NCBI RefSeq assembly: GCF_002734215.1
Contig: NZ_NSEB01000012.1
Span: 1 to 64,000, forward strand
Direction of reading: 5' to 3'
From: Fredinandcohnia onubensis
GTDB lineage: Bacteria; Bacillota; Bacilli; Bacillales; Bacillaceae_L
Length of the DNA: 64,000 nt
Shown here: piece after piece, positions 25,576 to 33,782 of the stretch
How positions within the stretch are numbered: position 1 is the first letter of the stretch
Layout: each line of letters opens with the position of its first letter
Program-made: the position numbers and the translations under genes
The notes under the pieces: generated by a model
Database searches by the model: none
What the model saw: the letters and a program-made list of their open reading frames with translations, nothing else
Told to the model about the DNA's origin: nothing

Positions 25576-26337
25576 TTAATTCATTACCAAACCACCATCA
25601 ACAATAAGGTTTTGACCTGTTACCCCTTTACCCCAAGGTGATGCAAAGAAAAGAACTGCGTTTGCCACATCTTCTGGAGTTGTAACTTTTTGAAGAGGTG
25701 TAGATTCCTTAATCAATTGGAAAACCTCTTTAGATGTTGCCGAACTCGCATCAGTTGTTTGAAGTAATCCTCCAGAAATCATGTTTACGTTTATTCCATA
25801 TGGACCGAGGTCTTTTGCCATGTTCCGGGTGAATCCCAAAAGTGCTGCCTTGCTTGTGTTGTAGTCATGGTAAGCAACAACAGGATTTTGAAAGAGATTC
25901 GTACCAATTGTTACAATACGTCCAAAACCAAGTTCCTTCATGTCTGGAAGTGCTGCTTGTGTTGTATGTAATGCTCCTTTTATTGCTCCTTCGAGCTGGG
26001 CGTGAAAATCCTCCCAAGAAATATTTTCTGCGTTCTTTCTTGCGATTGGGTCAAAACGAAAATTGATTAAGGCGTTATTTACAACGGTCGTTATAGGTTT
26101 ATCAAAATAATTTTTCGCTTCAACAAATAGGTTCTGTACTTGTTCACGATTCCTCACATCAGCTTGAATGGCAATCGCATTTTCACCAATTTCGTCTTGT
26201 AGAGCAAGAGCTTTCGCTTCACTTTGAAAATAGTTAATTACTACCTTTGCCCCTTCATTAGCAAAAGCTTTTACGAGTTCCTTTCCTAATCCACGTGCAC
26301 CACCGGTAACGAGAATAACCTGATTTTGTAGTTTCAT
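25576..26337 (-). CDS. Short-chain dehydrogenase/reductase in a TPP-riboswitch operon
   Basis: Classical SDR of 253 residues: the cofactor motif TGGARGLG at residues 11-18, the NAD(P)-site region ADVRNREQVQ, the VNNALINFRF strand, and a YNTSK catalytic Tyr/Lys pair. The usual catalytic serine position reads TIGTN, a possible threonine substitution. The C-terminal GQNLIVDGG is typical of FabG-like enzymes. The ATG at 26337 has GAGGAGG eight bases upstream. The riboswitch and thiW downstream suggest a role in using a thiamine precursor; the substrate is not known. Confidence 0.88.
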   Translation of the reverse strand: MKLQNQVILVTGGARGLGKELVKAFANEGAKVVINYFQSEAKALALQDEIGENAIAIQADVRNREQVQNLFVEAKNYFDKPITTVVNNALINFRFDPIARKNAENISWEDFHAQLEGAIKGALHTTQAALPDMKELGFGRIVTIGTNLFQNPVVAYHDYNTSKAALLGFTRNMAKDLGPYGINVNMISGGLLQTTDASSATSKEVFQLIKESTPLQKVTTPEDVANAVLFFASPWGKGVTGQNLIVDGGLVMN

Positions 26338-26378
26338 TCTAGTAGCCTCCTCATATAGTAAATAAGAACAACGCAAAA

Positions 26379-26408
26379 AAGCCAGTTCCACATAAATGGA
26401 CCTGGCTT
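26379..26408 (-). terminator. TPP riboswitch terminator
   Basis: Minus-strand AAGCCAGGTCC / GGAACTGGCTT stem with an eight-base loop and a TTTT tract. Confidence 0.9.
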
Positions 26409-26437
26409 AAGGTATCAAGACAAAATGGACATTTTCC

Positions 26438-26534
26438 ACTCTACTTTCCTCCGCCGGTATAATCCGGATCAGGTCCAAAGGGTTAAAAAACGTACGCTTT
26501 TCTCTCAGCCCAAATGGGCACCCCTAGTAGTTTA
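26438..26534 (-). promoter_or_regulatory. TPP riboswitch (THI element)
   Basis: Minus-strand sequence contains ACTAGGGGTGCCC, GGGCTGAGAGAAA, ACCCTTTGGACCTGATCCGG and ACCGGCGGAGGAAAGTAG, in the order expected of a TPP aptamer. A terminator and a two-gene operon with thiW follow. TPP should promote termination. Confidence 0.97.
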
Positions 26535-26671
26535 CGAATATTCTTTCTATAAGGATAGTATGTACATGTAAAAATGTAAAGGTATTTGATGAATTCGAAT
26601 TTCTAAGATTCATTATATGGTATAATATGGATAACGGTCTGAATATTCTATTTATAGAAAGGAGTGCTTGG

Positions 26672-27070
26672 ATGTTATTTTATTTAATGATAGCTCTATT
26701 TGCAGTAGGAATTGGAGCGATTGGTTGCGGCATTTTTATGTTTTTTGTAAAAATGGAAAAGAAAAAGGCGTTTATTATAAGTTTAATAGGTTTATTCATT
26801 ATTATTGTGACCATGGGTTCTGGTAATCTTCGGCCCTCCTATGAGAAAGAAACCTCAATAATTGTTCAGGAAGTTTCAGTATCATCCGAAAAAAATGGTG
26901 ACGGAAAATACAGCTGTAATGTAAGTGATCCTTACAGCGTTTATCAGTTTTATAGCGAAGATAAAAAAGAGGTCGAGGATTTTTGTGCTCGATTTAGTAA
27001 AGGTGAAACATATGAAATCACATACCAGTTTAAATCTGGTAAATATACCATTTTGGGAGTAATTAAGTAA
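26672..27070 (+). CDS. Small membrane-anchored protein of unknown function
   Basis: A 132-residue protein with two N-terminal hydrophobic helices (about residues 3-26 and 33-49) and an extracytoplasmic beta-rich tail of about 80 residues. The tail contains two cysteines (YSCNVSD and EDFCARF) that could form a disulfide. I do not recognise the family. The ATG at 26672 lies seven bases after AAAGGAG; an in-frame ATG at 26627 has no such site. Confidence 0.72.
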   Translation: MLFYLMIALFAVGIGAIGCGIFMFFVKMEKKKAFIISLIGLFIIIVTMGSGNLRPSYEKETSIIVQEVSVSSEKNGDGKYSCNVSDPYSVYQFYSEDKKEVEDFCARFSKGETYEITYQFKSGKYTILGVIK

Positions 27071-27089
27071 AGGCCGGGGTTTCCTGGCC

Positions 27090-27752
27090 TTAAATATATT
27101 TACTACCTTCTCTAACACTTAGCTTTGGCAATGTTGTTTCATTTATAAAGTCACGGACTGAATTAGGGTTTGTCTTTGAGAACTCGCGCAAAGCCCAGCC
27201 AATTGCTTTTTGGATGAAAAATTCTTTACTAGTAGCGTTGGCTTTTATGTATTTGTAGAGGATGGTTTCATTTGTTTCTTCCTTATATTTTAACTGGAAA
27301 AGAATTGATGAACGTTTAAGCCATAAGTGCTCCCCAAATGCCCAGCCTTCGATTTTTTCCTCTATTGTAATAGGTGTTACTTTAGCTATATTTCCAACTA
27401 GATGTGGAGAAAGAACATCGACCGTATCCCACCATGATTTTGTAGTAATGAGTTCCTCTATAAAAGGTAAATGGCTACTATTGATTTTTTTAATAGATTT
27501 AACTAAGTAATCCTGTGCAGCATATTGGTATTCTCGTTCATCCTTCATCCACAACTGTGTGACAAGTTCAAGATTTAAAGCCTGTTTTAAAATACCTGTT
27601 TCTTTATAGAAATCACGTGTTAATTGTCTTCTTAAAGGTGTTTTTATCCCAAGGAATGGAAAATGGTTTTTCATATACTTTTGCATCGGTAACGAGTTTT
27701 CGGGATTTCTATTTTTTTCGAATAACGTAACGAGAAAGTTTAAATCGTCCAT
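27090..27752 (-). CDS. AlkD-like DNA alkylation repair protein
   Basis: A 220-residue all-helical HEAT-like repeat protein of the DNA-alkylation-repair (AlkD) family, which excises cationic N3- and N7-alkylpurines. Recognisable segments are FPFLGIKTPLRRQLTRDFY near residue 32, KSWWDTVDVLSPHLVG near 105 and FIQKAIGWALREFSKTNP near 180. The tryptophan and aspartate of SWWDTVD match the DNA-contacting catalytic region. AAAGGAG lies seven bases before the ATG. It stands downstream of a separate short gene and a terminator. Confidence 0.92.
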   Translation of the reverse strand: MDDLNFLVTLFEKNRNPENSLPMQKYMKNHFPFLGIKTPLRRQLTRDFYKETGILKQALNLELVTQLWMKDEREYQYAAQDYLVKSIKKINSSHLPFIEELITTKSWWDTVDVLSPHLVGNIAKVTPITIEEKIEGWAFGEHLWLKRSSILFQLKYKEETNETILYKYIKANATSKEFFIQKAIGWALREFSKTNPNSVRDFINETTLPKLSVREGSKYI

Positions 27753-27817
27753 TGTATTGCTCCTTTAAAAGATTCGGTATCCTAATTGTACTTGAAGCTC
27801 CTCTTATTACAAAATAA

Positions 27818-27865
27818 AAAAACTATCTTTTCTATGTAAGAATACGTACGAAAAGATAGTTTTTT
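27818..27865. terminator. Bidirectional terminator hairpin
   Basis: AAAAACTATCTTTT pairs with AAAAGATAGTTTTT around a 19-base loop. A T run follows on both strands; the minus-strand use would end the 43-residue ORF just upstream of it. Confidence 0.8.
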
Positions 27866-27878
27866 GAATACGTTACTG

Positions 27879-28010
27879 TTACTGCATTTTAATAGGAGTT
27901 ACGACTGCAAATAGGTTTTCTGTTGGATTGTTGAGGTTGACTTCAATTATTTTATACCCTTCACTATCCTTGTAATCATTTGTAACTGGTGTTTTAATCT
28001 CGTTGCTCAT
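27879..28010 (-). CDS. 43-residue small ORF, unknown function
   Basis: ATG at 28010 to TAA at 27879, with AAGGGAAG eight bases upstream and a terminator directly after. The product (MSNEIKTPVTNDYKDSEGY onwards, then IIEVNLNNPTENLFAVV and a TPIKMQ end) is soluble and ordinary in composition. Short protein without a family I recognise; the flanking signals are the main support. Confidence 0.55.
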   Translation of the reverse strand: MSNEIKTPVTNDYKDSEGYKIIEVNLNNPTENLFAVVTPIKMQ

Positions 28011-28320
28011 TTTCCGTACTTCCCTTCTAACATTTTTCTCACACAATAAGTAGTATATGATGGGGTAACGAAAATGTGCTTCCTTTTGAAAAAAATTTTT
28101 TACCTCAACATTTTTAATGCCTCGTTACGATACGATTCGGCCAGAGCCACAAATTCACTGATTTTGTATATTCTCGTCCTCCCTTTTTTCTTAAGGTGTG
28201 GGGTTCACCCTCGATCAACAAATTTTATTGAAAGGTTTGTCCATCTAGTAGTTCTTAATAACAGATTTCACCTATATATTGTATTAATAGATTTCATTAA
28301 AAGAAAAGGTGGTTGCTATA
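28011..28320. other. 310-base intergenic region with no recognised feature
   Basis: Between the 43-residue ORF and the MetX-fold gene. Open frames here are low-complexity and lack ribosome binding sites. I looked for S-box and T-box elements, given the MetX-like gene downstream, and saw none. It must hold the promoter for the plus-strand gene. Confidence 0.5.
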
Positions 28321-29373
28321 TTGATCGAAAATTCATTTTATACACAAGAATTCCATGGACCCTATGAACTATTTAATTTAGGAGATTTTAAACTTGAGGA
28401 AGGTGGCATCATTCCAAACTGTCAACTCGCCTATACCACATTCGGAGAACTTAACGAAGCAAAAGATAATGCTATTGTTATTCCTACTTGGTTTTCTGGT
28501 ACAAATAAAGCCTATGAACCATATATCGGCGAAGGACGAGCATTGGACCGGTCTAACTACTTTATCGTAATCATCAACCAAATTGGAAATGGTCTTTCAA
28601 GCTCACCTCATAACAGCCCTGCTCCAATAAGTATGTCGAACTTCCCAGATGTAAGAATTGCTGATGATGTACGAGCTCAGCATCAATTCCTTACTGAAAA
28701 ATATGATATCAATGAAATTGCGTTAGTTGTTGGCGGGTCAATGGGAGCACAACAAACATACGAATGGGCAGTTAGATATCCCGATATGGTTAAACGTGCT
28801 GCTCCGATTGCCGGTACTGCCAAGAATACGACACATGATTTCATCTTTACGGACACATTAATCGAAGCGATTACTTCAGATCCAGGCTGGAATCATGGAA
28901 ACTACCAGTCTTGTACAGAAGTGGTCGACGGATTAAACAGGCATGCTAAAATATGGGCTGTTATGGGACTTAGTACGGAATTTTACAAACAGGAAAAATG
29001 GCGCCTATTTGGTGTCAATTCTGTCGATGAATTCGTCAACGATTTTTTACAGCCTCTTTTTGCAGCAATGGATCCAAACGCCCTATTAACAATGGCATGG
29101 AAATGGCAACGAGGTGATGTAAGTCGAATGACAAATGGAAATCTTGAAGAAGCACTTGGAAGAATCACAGCAAAAACATTTGTTATGCCAATTGATGAAG
29201 ACATGTTCTTCCCTCCGCGTGATTGTGAATCAGAACAAAAATTGATACCTAACAGTGAACTTCGTGTAATTAACAGCATTTGTGGTCATTTTGGCTTATT
29301 CGGTGCAGATGGTCCTGCCTATTTTGAGCAGATCGATAAACACCTTAAAGAACTTTTAGGAACTCCAGTATAA
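28321..29373 (+). CDS. Alpha/beta hydrolase of the homoserine O-acetyltransferase (MetX) fold
   Basis: A 350-residue MetX-like alpha/beta-hydrolase. The nucleophile elbow is GGSMGAQQTYEW near residue 140, the acid is in MPIDEDMFFPP and the histidine in CGHFGLFG near residue 325. The substrate-contact ALDRSNYFIVIINQIGNG region is present. It lacks a neighbouring metY or metB and no methionine riboswitch is visible. It may be a hydrolase or acyltransferase with another substrate rather than the methionine-pathway enzyme. The TTG at 28321 follows GGTGG by eight bases. Confidence 0.85.
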   Translation: MIENSFYTQEFHGPYELFNLGDFKLEEGGIIPNCQLAYTTFGELNEAKDNAIVIPTWFSGTNKAYEPYIGEGRALDRSNYFIVIINQIGNGLSSSPHNSPAPISMSNFPDVRIADDVRAQHQFLTEKYDINEIALVVGGSMGAQQTYEWAVRYPDMVKRAAPIAGTAKNTTHDFIFTDTLIEAITSDPGWNHGNYQSCTEVVDGLNRHAKIWAVMGLSTEFYKQEKWRLFGVNSVDEFVNDFLQPLFAAMDPNALLTMAWKWQRGDVSRMTNGNLEEALGRITAKTFVMPIDEDMFFPPRDCESEQKLIPNSELRVINSICGHFGLFGADGPAYFEQIDKHLKELLGTPV

Positions 29374-29401
29374 CAGAGTTTAATTATAGTAAAAGAATCC
29401 C

Positions 29402-29422
29402 GCCATCTACCCGCTAGATGGC
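29402..29422 (+). terminator. Intrinsic terminator
   Basis: GCCATCTA / TAGATGGC stem, five-base loop, then TTTTTTG; closes the MetX-fold gene. Confidence 0.9.
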
Positions 29423-29503
29423 TTTTTTGTTAGAGGGCAATGTGTAAAGTGAGCTAAAAAGAGCCATATTAGTATCATAATACATGGGAAAGGATGGAAT
29501 TGT

Positions 29504-29647
29504 ATGAAGAAAGAAGAACATTTGAAAAATCAGGTTCTTTATATCACGAACTCAGCCTATGATGCATTGCAATCAGAAAATTTGCTTGAGGACAATAATG
29601 AAGAAAATAATTACGAACAGATGTCTCAAATGGATAGTGAAAAATAA
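29504..29647 (+). CDS. 47-residue acidic small protein
   Basis: ATG at 29504 after AAAGGATGG, TAA at 29645-29647, terminator immediately downstream. The product starts MKKEEHLKNQVLYITNSAYD and ends in an Asn/Glu-rich tail. Hydrophilic, without cysteines or membrane segment. Unknown function; the signals on both sides make it a probable gene. Confidence 0.6.
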   Translation: MKKEEHLKNQVLYITNSAYDALQSENLLEDNNEENNYEQMSQMDSEK

Positions 29648-29652
29648 AATAA

Positions 29653-29686
29653 AAAAGGAGGACAATTTAGACATTGTTCTCCTTTT
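29653..29686. terminator. Bidirectional terminator
   Basis: AAAAGGAG and CTCCTTTT with inner ACAAT / ATTGT pairing around a six-base loop; T-rich on both sides, between the small acidic ORF and the convergent gene. Confidence 0.82.
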
Positions 29687-29691
29687 GTCAT

Positions 29692-30138
29692 TTAATCAAT
29701 AGGTGTAATTTCTACATTTAGAACACCAACACTAGGCGCTGCACCCAGTGCTTCAAACGCTTTACGATGTAGATTGATTCGATTCGCTGGGAACTTCTTC
29801 ACTTCATCAACAACTGTTACGATGATATCTTGATTCGGGACAAACGAAACATTTCGGATTCGTAAACGTTGGCCACATTTAAAGGGGCTATTTTCTCCTA
29901 CGGCAACAGTCATGTTGTTATCATAGGACCAACCAATTTCACATTTTGTTGGCGTACCTCCCCATGTCCAAGTGGCCTTACCTAAGATAGTTTCAGGATT
30001 TCGATTCCAATCCCACCCATAGTAAGGTGCTGGATACTGTGGTACGTATTGTTGGAAGTAATACTCATCATACATATTCCGTGGTTCTAAGTATCCATGA
30101 CAATAAGGGCAGTAATAACCAGACGTATGTCTTATCAT
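29692..30138 (-). CDS. RlpA-like double-psi beta-barrel protein with N-terminal CxxC
   Basis: A 148-residue protein. An aromatic, Tyr/Pro-rich N-terminus carries one CPYC knuckle (YYCPYCHGYLEP). From about residue 50 a double-psi beta-barrel of the RlpA/expansin type follows (ILGKATWTWGG, then FKCGQRLRIRN, and VVDEVKKFPANRINLHRKAFEAL with the conserved Asp). No signal peptide is evident, unusual for a wall-targeted barrel. Spore-coat association is conceivable from the Tyr-rich head but unproven. AAAGGAG precedes the ATG by ten bases. Confidence 0.72.
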   Translation of the reverse strand: MIRHTSGYYCPYCHGYLEPRNMYDEYYFQQYVPQYPAPYYGWDWNRNPETILGKATWTWGGTPTKCEIGWSYDNNMTVAVGENSPFKCGQRLRIRNVSFVPNQDIIVTVVDEVKKFPANRINLHRKAFEALGAAPSVGVLNVEITPID

Positions 30139-30270
30139 CTCACTTCTACTCCTTTGAAACCATTATTTTACTAATTACTTCGTCTACTTAAATGTATGTT
30201 AAACGACTAGTATTGGTTCCAATTAGAGTAATACTTAGGTTTTATCGTTTGAAGTGGTAATGACACCTTT

Positions 30271-30726
30271 TTAATTTCCTTCGTCTTGGTTTTGTAATCG
30301 AAATAGATCAAGCAAATCATTCTTATTCGTAACAAGGTCATCTAATGTATATCCATAAAGCACATTAATGAAAGCCTGTAATGCTTCGTGTAGGGCACGT
30401 TTTAGTTTACATGATGGTGAAATGGCGCAATAGCCTCCACCCTCTTTAAAGCATTCAACGATGTTAAAGTCGTCTTCTGTATTCGATACGACTTCTCCGA
30501 TATTAATCTCCTTTGGATGCTTAGCAAGCTTAAAGCCTCCATTACGCCCTCTAATTGTTTTGATATATTCCAGTTTTCCTAGATGATGAATGATCTTCAT
30601 TAAATGATTTTTTGATATATTATAAGCTTCCGCAATTTCCTGTATTGTGGTTAATTCTTCGTCTTTTTTCATTGCCAGATACATTAACACACGTAGTGAA
30701 TAATCCGTATAATTTGTTAATTTCAT
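30271..30726 (-). CDS. nsrR: NsrR, nitric-oxide-sensing Rrf2 repressor
   Basis: A 151-residue Rrf2-family regulator binding a [4Fe-4S] cluster that nitric oxide destroys. The N-terminal winged helix includes IAEAYNISKNHLMKIIHHL near 31-49 and IRGRNGGFKLA near 58-68. The three cluster cysteines C92, C100 and C106 are in place. It diverges from hmp, its classic target, and an NsrR-like box lies between them. Confidence 0.95.
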   Translation of the reverse strand: MKLTNYTDYSLRVLMYLAMKKDEELTTIQEIAEAYNISKNHLMKIIHHLGKLEYIKTIRGRNGGFKLAKHPKEINIGEVVSNTEDDFNIVECFKEGGGYCAISPSCKLKRALHEALQAFINVLYGYTLDDLVTNKNDLLDLFRLQNQDEGN

Positions 30727-30810
30727 TATAAAAAACCCCTTATATTGGTGAGTTCTTTATAAGTATAGCATGAAAGTCCTATTTCTACTGTAAATGTGAC
30801 AACTTTTCAA

Positions 30811-30833
30811 AAGATGTATTCAAAGGGTATCTT
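30811..30833 (+). promoter_or_regulatory. Candidate NsrR operator upstream of hmp
   Basis: An imperfect palindrome, AAGATGTATTC-AAA-GGGTATCTT, fits the NsrR consensus of two ATG(C/T)ATTT-type half sites. It lies about 70 bases before hmp. A second partial match, ATGTATTTAAAATATTGG near 30862-30880, sits close to the start. Confidence 0.7.
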
Positions 30834-30901
30834 TTATTATCACTGTCATTATATTATAAACATGTATTTAAAATATTGGTTTTGGAAAGGACGTTATATC
30901 A

Positions 30902-32122
30902 ATGCTTAGCCAAAAAACAATTGAAATCGTGAAAAGCACAGTTCCAGTTCTAGAGAAATATGGAAAAGATATTACTACTCATTTTTACAAGCGTATGTTC
31001 ACTAATAACCCTGAATTATTAAATATTTTTAACCATGCAAATCAAAGACAAGGCCGTCAACAAACTGCATTAGCAAACGCAGTTTACGCAGCAGCTGCAA
31101 ATATTGATAATCTAGCGGTGATTATTCCAGTTGTAAAACAAATTGGTCAAAAACACCGTGCATTAGGAATTCAACCAGAGCATTACCCAATCGTTGGTGA
31201 AAATCTTCTTGGTGCAATTAAAGAAGTATTAGGCGATGCGGCAACGGATGAGATCATCAATGCTTGGGCTGAATCTTATGGTGTAATTGCGGACGCATTC
31301 ATCGGTGTAGAAAAAGAAATGTATAATGAAGCGAAGGAACAACCTGGTGGCTGGGAAGGTTTCAGAAACTTTGTTGTTGAACGTAAGGTGAAAGAAAGTG
31401 AAGTGATTACCTCTTTCTATTTAAAGCCTGAAGATGGAAAAGAAATTGCATCTTATCAAGCGGGTCAATATTTAACTGTTAAAGTTCAGCCTGAAGGTGA
31501 TGAATATACTCATATTCGCCATTATAGTCTATCAGATGCACCTGGAAAAGATTATTACCGTATTTCTGTAAAACGTGAAGAGCATGGTGTTGTTTCAAAT
31601 TACTTACATCAAGAAATAAATGAGGGCGATGTGATTACTGTAAGTGCACCTGCTGGTGACTTTGTCCTTGAATCAAAAGAAACTCCGGCTATTTTAATTA
31701 GTGGTGGTGTTGGATTAACGCCAATGGTCAGCATGTTAAATACGATTATAGAACAACAACCTGAACGTGAAGTTATGTTCATCCATGGTGCTCTTAACAG
31801 TGAAGTTCATGCATTAAAGGATGAGGTTGCAAGCCTTGCAGCAAAACATGATCAAGTAAAGAACTTTGTTGCTTACTCTGCGCCTACTGAACAAGATCGT
31901 CAAGACATGAATTTCGATAAGGAAGGTTTCATTGACCTTGAGTGGTTAAAAACAACTGTAAATACGAAGGAAGCAGACTTCTATTTCTGTGGTCCTGTTC
32001 CATTCATGAAAATGATGTATCGTTCACTAAAAGAATGGGGTGTTGCAGCTGAAAACATACATTTCGAATTCTTCGGACCAGCAAGTGAATTAGAAGAACC
32101 AACTGAAGCTGTAACTGCGTAA
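30902..32122 (+). CDS. hmp: Flavohemoglobin (nitric oxide dioxygenase)
   Basis: Detoxifies nitric oxide to nitrate using O2 and NAD(P)H. The 406-residue protein has a globin domain (1-137) with distal Tyr29 and Gln53 and proximal His85. An FAD domain follows with RHYSLSDAP near 203-211, then an NAD domain with SGGVGLTPMVSML near 268 and a YFCGPVPFM motif near 365. All expected domains and residues are intact. NsrR lies divergently upstream, matching the known NO-responsive regulation in Bacilli. Confidence 0.97.
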   Translation: MLSQKTIEIVKSTVPVLEKYGKDITTHFYKRMFTNNPELLNIFNHANQRQGRQQTALANAVYAAAANIDNLAVIIPVVKQIGQKHRALGIQPEHYPIVGENLLGAIKEVLGDAATDEIINAWAESYGVIADAFIGVEKEMYNEAKEQPGGWEGFRNFVVERKVKESEVITSFYLKPEDGKEIASYQAGQYLTVKVQPEGDEYTHIRHYSLSDAPGKDYYRISVKREEHGVVSNYLHQEINEGDVITVSAPAGDFVLESKETPAILISGGVGLTPMVSMLNTIIEQQPEREVMFIHGALNSEVHALKDEVASLAAKHDQVKNFVAYSAPTEQDRQDMNFDKEGFIDLEWLKTTVNTKEADFYFCGPVPFMKMMYRSLKEWGVAAENIHFEFFGPASELEEPTEAVTA

Positions 32123-32161
32123 GAAAAAATAGTAGGAATCAATAAACACAGCTATAAAAAT

Positions 32162-32190
32162 GGCCATCTAGTGTTGTAACCTAGATGGCC
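32162..32190. terminator. Bidirectional terminator
   Basis: GGCCATCTAG / CTAGATGGCC, nine-base loop, TTTTTTT on plus and TTTTTA on minus; between hmp and the permease gene. Confidence 0.9.
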
Positions 32191-32195
32191 TTTTT

Positions 32196-33530
32196 TTAGG
32201 TCAATGATTCTGTTTTAGACACTTTCTTTTCTTCTGGTATGATCAAATTGAGTATTAATACTGCAATTGCTCCGACAGCTGTACCAGAAGATAGAATGTA
32301 GTTTGCAAAATCTGGAACACTGTAAAGAATATCTTTTGGTAACACGATTGTACCAACCGTTAATAGAATAGGAACGCCGATTACAATCATATTACGGTCA
32401 TCAATAGTCACGTGTTGAATTACTTTAAGACCGTTCATAACAATTGCCACACAGACAACTCCAAATATACCTTGAATTACTGGTTGAGGTATACAAGTAA
32501 TAATGGCAGAAAGCTTTGGAATTAAGCCTAAAACAATTAAAATAATACCTGCTGCAATAATTGCCATACGACTTGCAACACCAGTAATTGCAAGAATACC
32601 AGCATTTGAAGAATAGCCCGTCACTGGTGTTCCACCAACTAAAGAACCTACAAAACAGCCAATCCCCTCGCCTACAGATCCACGATTCAATCGTTGGTCA
32701 TCTAACTCTTCACCCGTAACGGTTGAAACAACAAACCAAGTACCTGTCGTCTCAATTAGAATAATCATATAAATAAATACCATGGTTAAAATGGCTTGAA
32801 GATCAAAAACTGGTTGTCCAAATGGAAAGAAGCTTGGTAATGAGATCCACTTTGCTTCTTTAACAACTGAAAAATCTACATTACCAAAGAATGATGCTGT
32901 GATTGTTCCAATTACAATGGCTAAAATAACAGAAACTAAACGGAAAAATGTACCATATCCGGTCTTTTTACGACCGAGTAACATAAAAACTAATAAAACC
33001 CCTGCCGAAACAGCAGCAACAATAACATTATGTCCGACATTTCCTGGTGAAGAGTATATGCTGTTGAACGCACTTGGCATTAATGAGATCCCAACAATGA
33101 CAATTACGGTTCCACCAACTAATGGAGGGATAATTTTTCTAACAGTTTTTGCAAACACTTTTAAAGGATAACCTAAAATCGCAATTAAAAGAGCACCTGG
33201 TATTAAGCTTCCGAATACTGCTCCCAACCCAAGCTTACCTCCTATTGCAGCAAGGGCACCGATTGGTACATAAGAAGGACCTTGGACAACAGGTAATTTT
33301 AAACCACCGATGGTTTGAATGAGCGTAGCAATACCAGCTGCAAGAAAACACATCTGAATAAAGTAAGTTGTATCCATTGTGTTCAATGCGAGTAAGCCAG
33401 CAATAATAATGGGTGCAATATAGAGATCCATAGCAAGAACGTGTTGAAAACCTAATAGTAGGGATTTACTTACACTAATCTTGTCATTAACTCCAATGGT
33501 TAAGTTTGGATTTTGCTTCATCTGTTCCAC
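32196..33530 (-). CDS. NCS2-family purine (xanthine/urate-type) permease
   Basis: A 444-residue membrane permease of the nucleobase:cation symporter-2 family, 12-14 helices. The GFQHVLAMDLYIAPIIIAG opening (near residue 27) and the QGPSYVPIGA loop (near 83) are present. VGSLVGGTPVTGYSSNAGILAITG near 293-316 is the NCS2 signature region; its P-x-T-x-Y-S-S-N-x-G form points to xanthine/urate permeases rather than uracil permeases. GTG start with GGAGG seven bases upstream. It diverges from a Rieske oxygenase gene. No purine riboswitch is visible in the leader. Confidence 0.9.
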   Translation of the reverse strand: MEQMKQNPNLTIGVNDKISVSKSLLLGFQHVLAMDLYIAPIIIAGLLALNTMDTTYFIQMCFLAAGIATLIQTIGGLKLPVVQGPSYVPIGALAAIGGKLGLGAVFGSLIPGALLIAILGYPLKVFAKTVRKIIPPLVGGTVIVIVGISLMPSAFNSIYSSPGNVGHNVIVAAVSAGVLLVFMLLGRKKTGYGTFFRLVSVILAIVIGTITASFFGNVDFSVVKEAKWISLPSFFPFGQPVFDLQAILTMVFIYMIILIETTGTWFVVSTVTGEELDDQRLNRGSVGEGIGCFVGSLVGGTPVTGYSSNAGILAITGVASRMAIIAAGIILIVLGLIPKLSAIITCIPQPVIQGIFGVVCVAIVMNGLKVIQHVTIDDRNMIVIGVPILLTVGTIVLPKDILYSVPDFANYILSSGTAVGAIAVLILNLIIPEEKKVSKTESLT

Positions 33531-33575
33531 TTTTCTTCCTCCAATATTGAAATAAGTATAAGAGCATAACTCTAG

Positions 33576-33617
33576 TTAATATTGTTAAACCATGAAATAA
33601 TTCATTAACACTATTAA
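33576..33617. promoter_or_regulatory. Inverted repeats in the permease/Rieske divergent promoter region
   Basis: TTAATATTGTTAA (33576-33588) and TTAACACTATTAA (33605-33617) form 13-bp arms with one mismatch across 16 bases. A separate ATGTT-GCAT-AACAT palindrome follows at 33619-33632. Both lie between the divergent genes and could be operators; no regulator gene is adjacent. Confidence 0.45.
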
Positions 33618-33782
33618 CATGTTGCATAACATATTTGAATTATAAAGAAGGTTTCTAAAAATGTAAATATAAAATACGAATATTTTTAGCGGAGATTTTA
33701 TTAATGTTCGGTTTTTGTTGACTTCATTACCACTCCTATATAAAATGTAATGAGGGAATACAAGAAATAAGGAGGATTGGTC

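Noticed and set aside
28074-28367. Plus-strand 97-residue frame upstream of the MetX-fold gene
   Set aside because: Overlaps the real start and its ribosome binding site, and has no site of its own; hydrophobic low-complexity product.
33531-33782. Purine riboswitch upstream of the NCS2 permease
   Set aside because: The conserved junction and loop sequences of the purine aptamer are absent on either strand.
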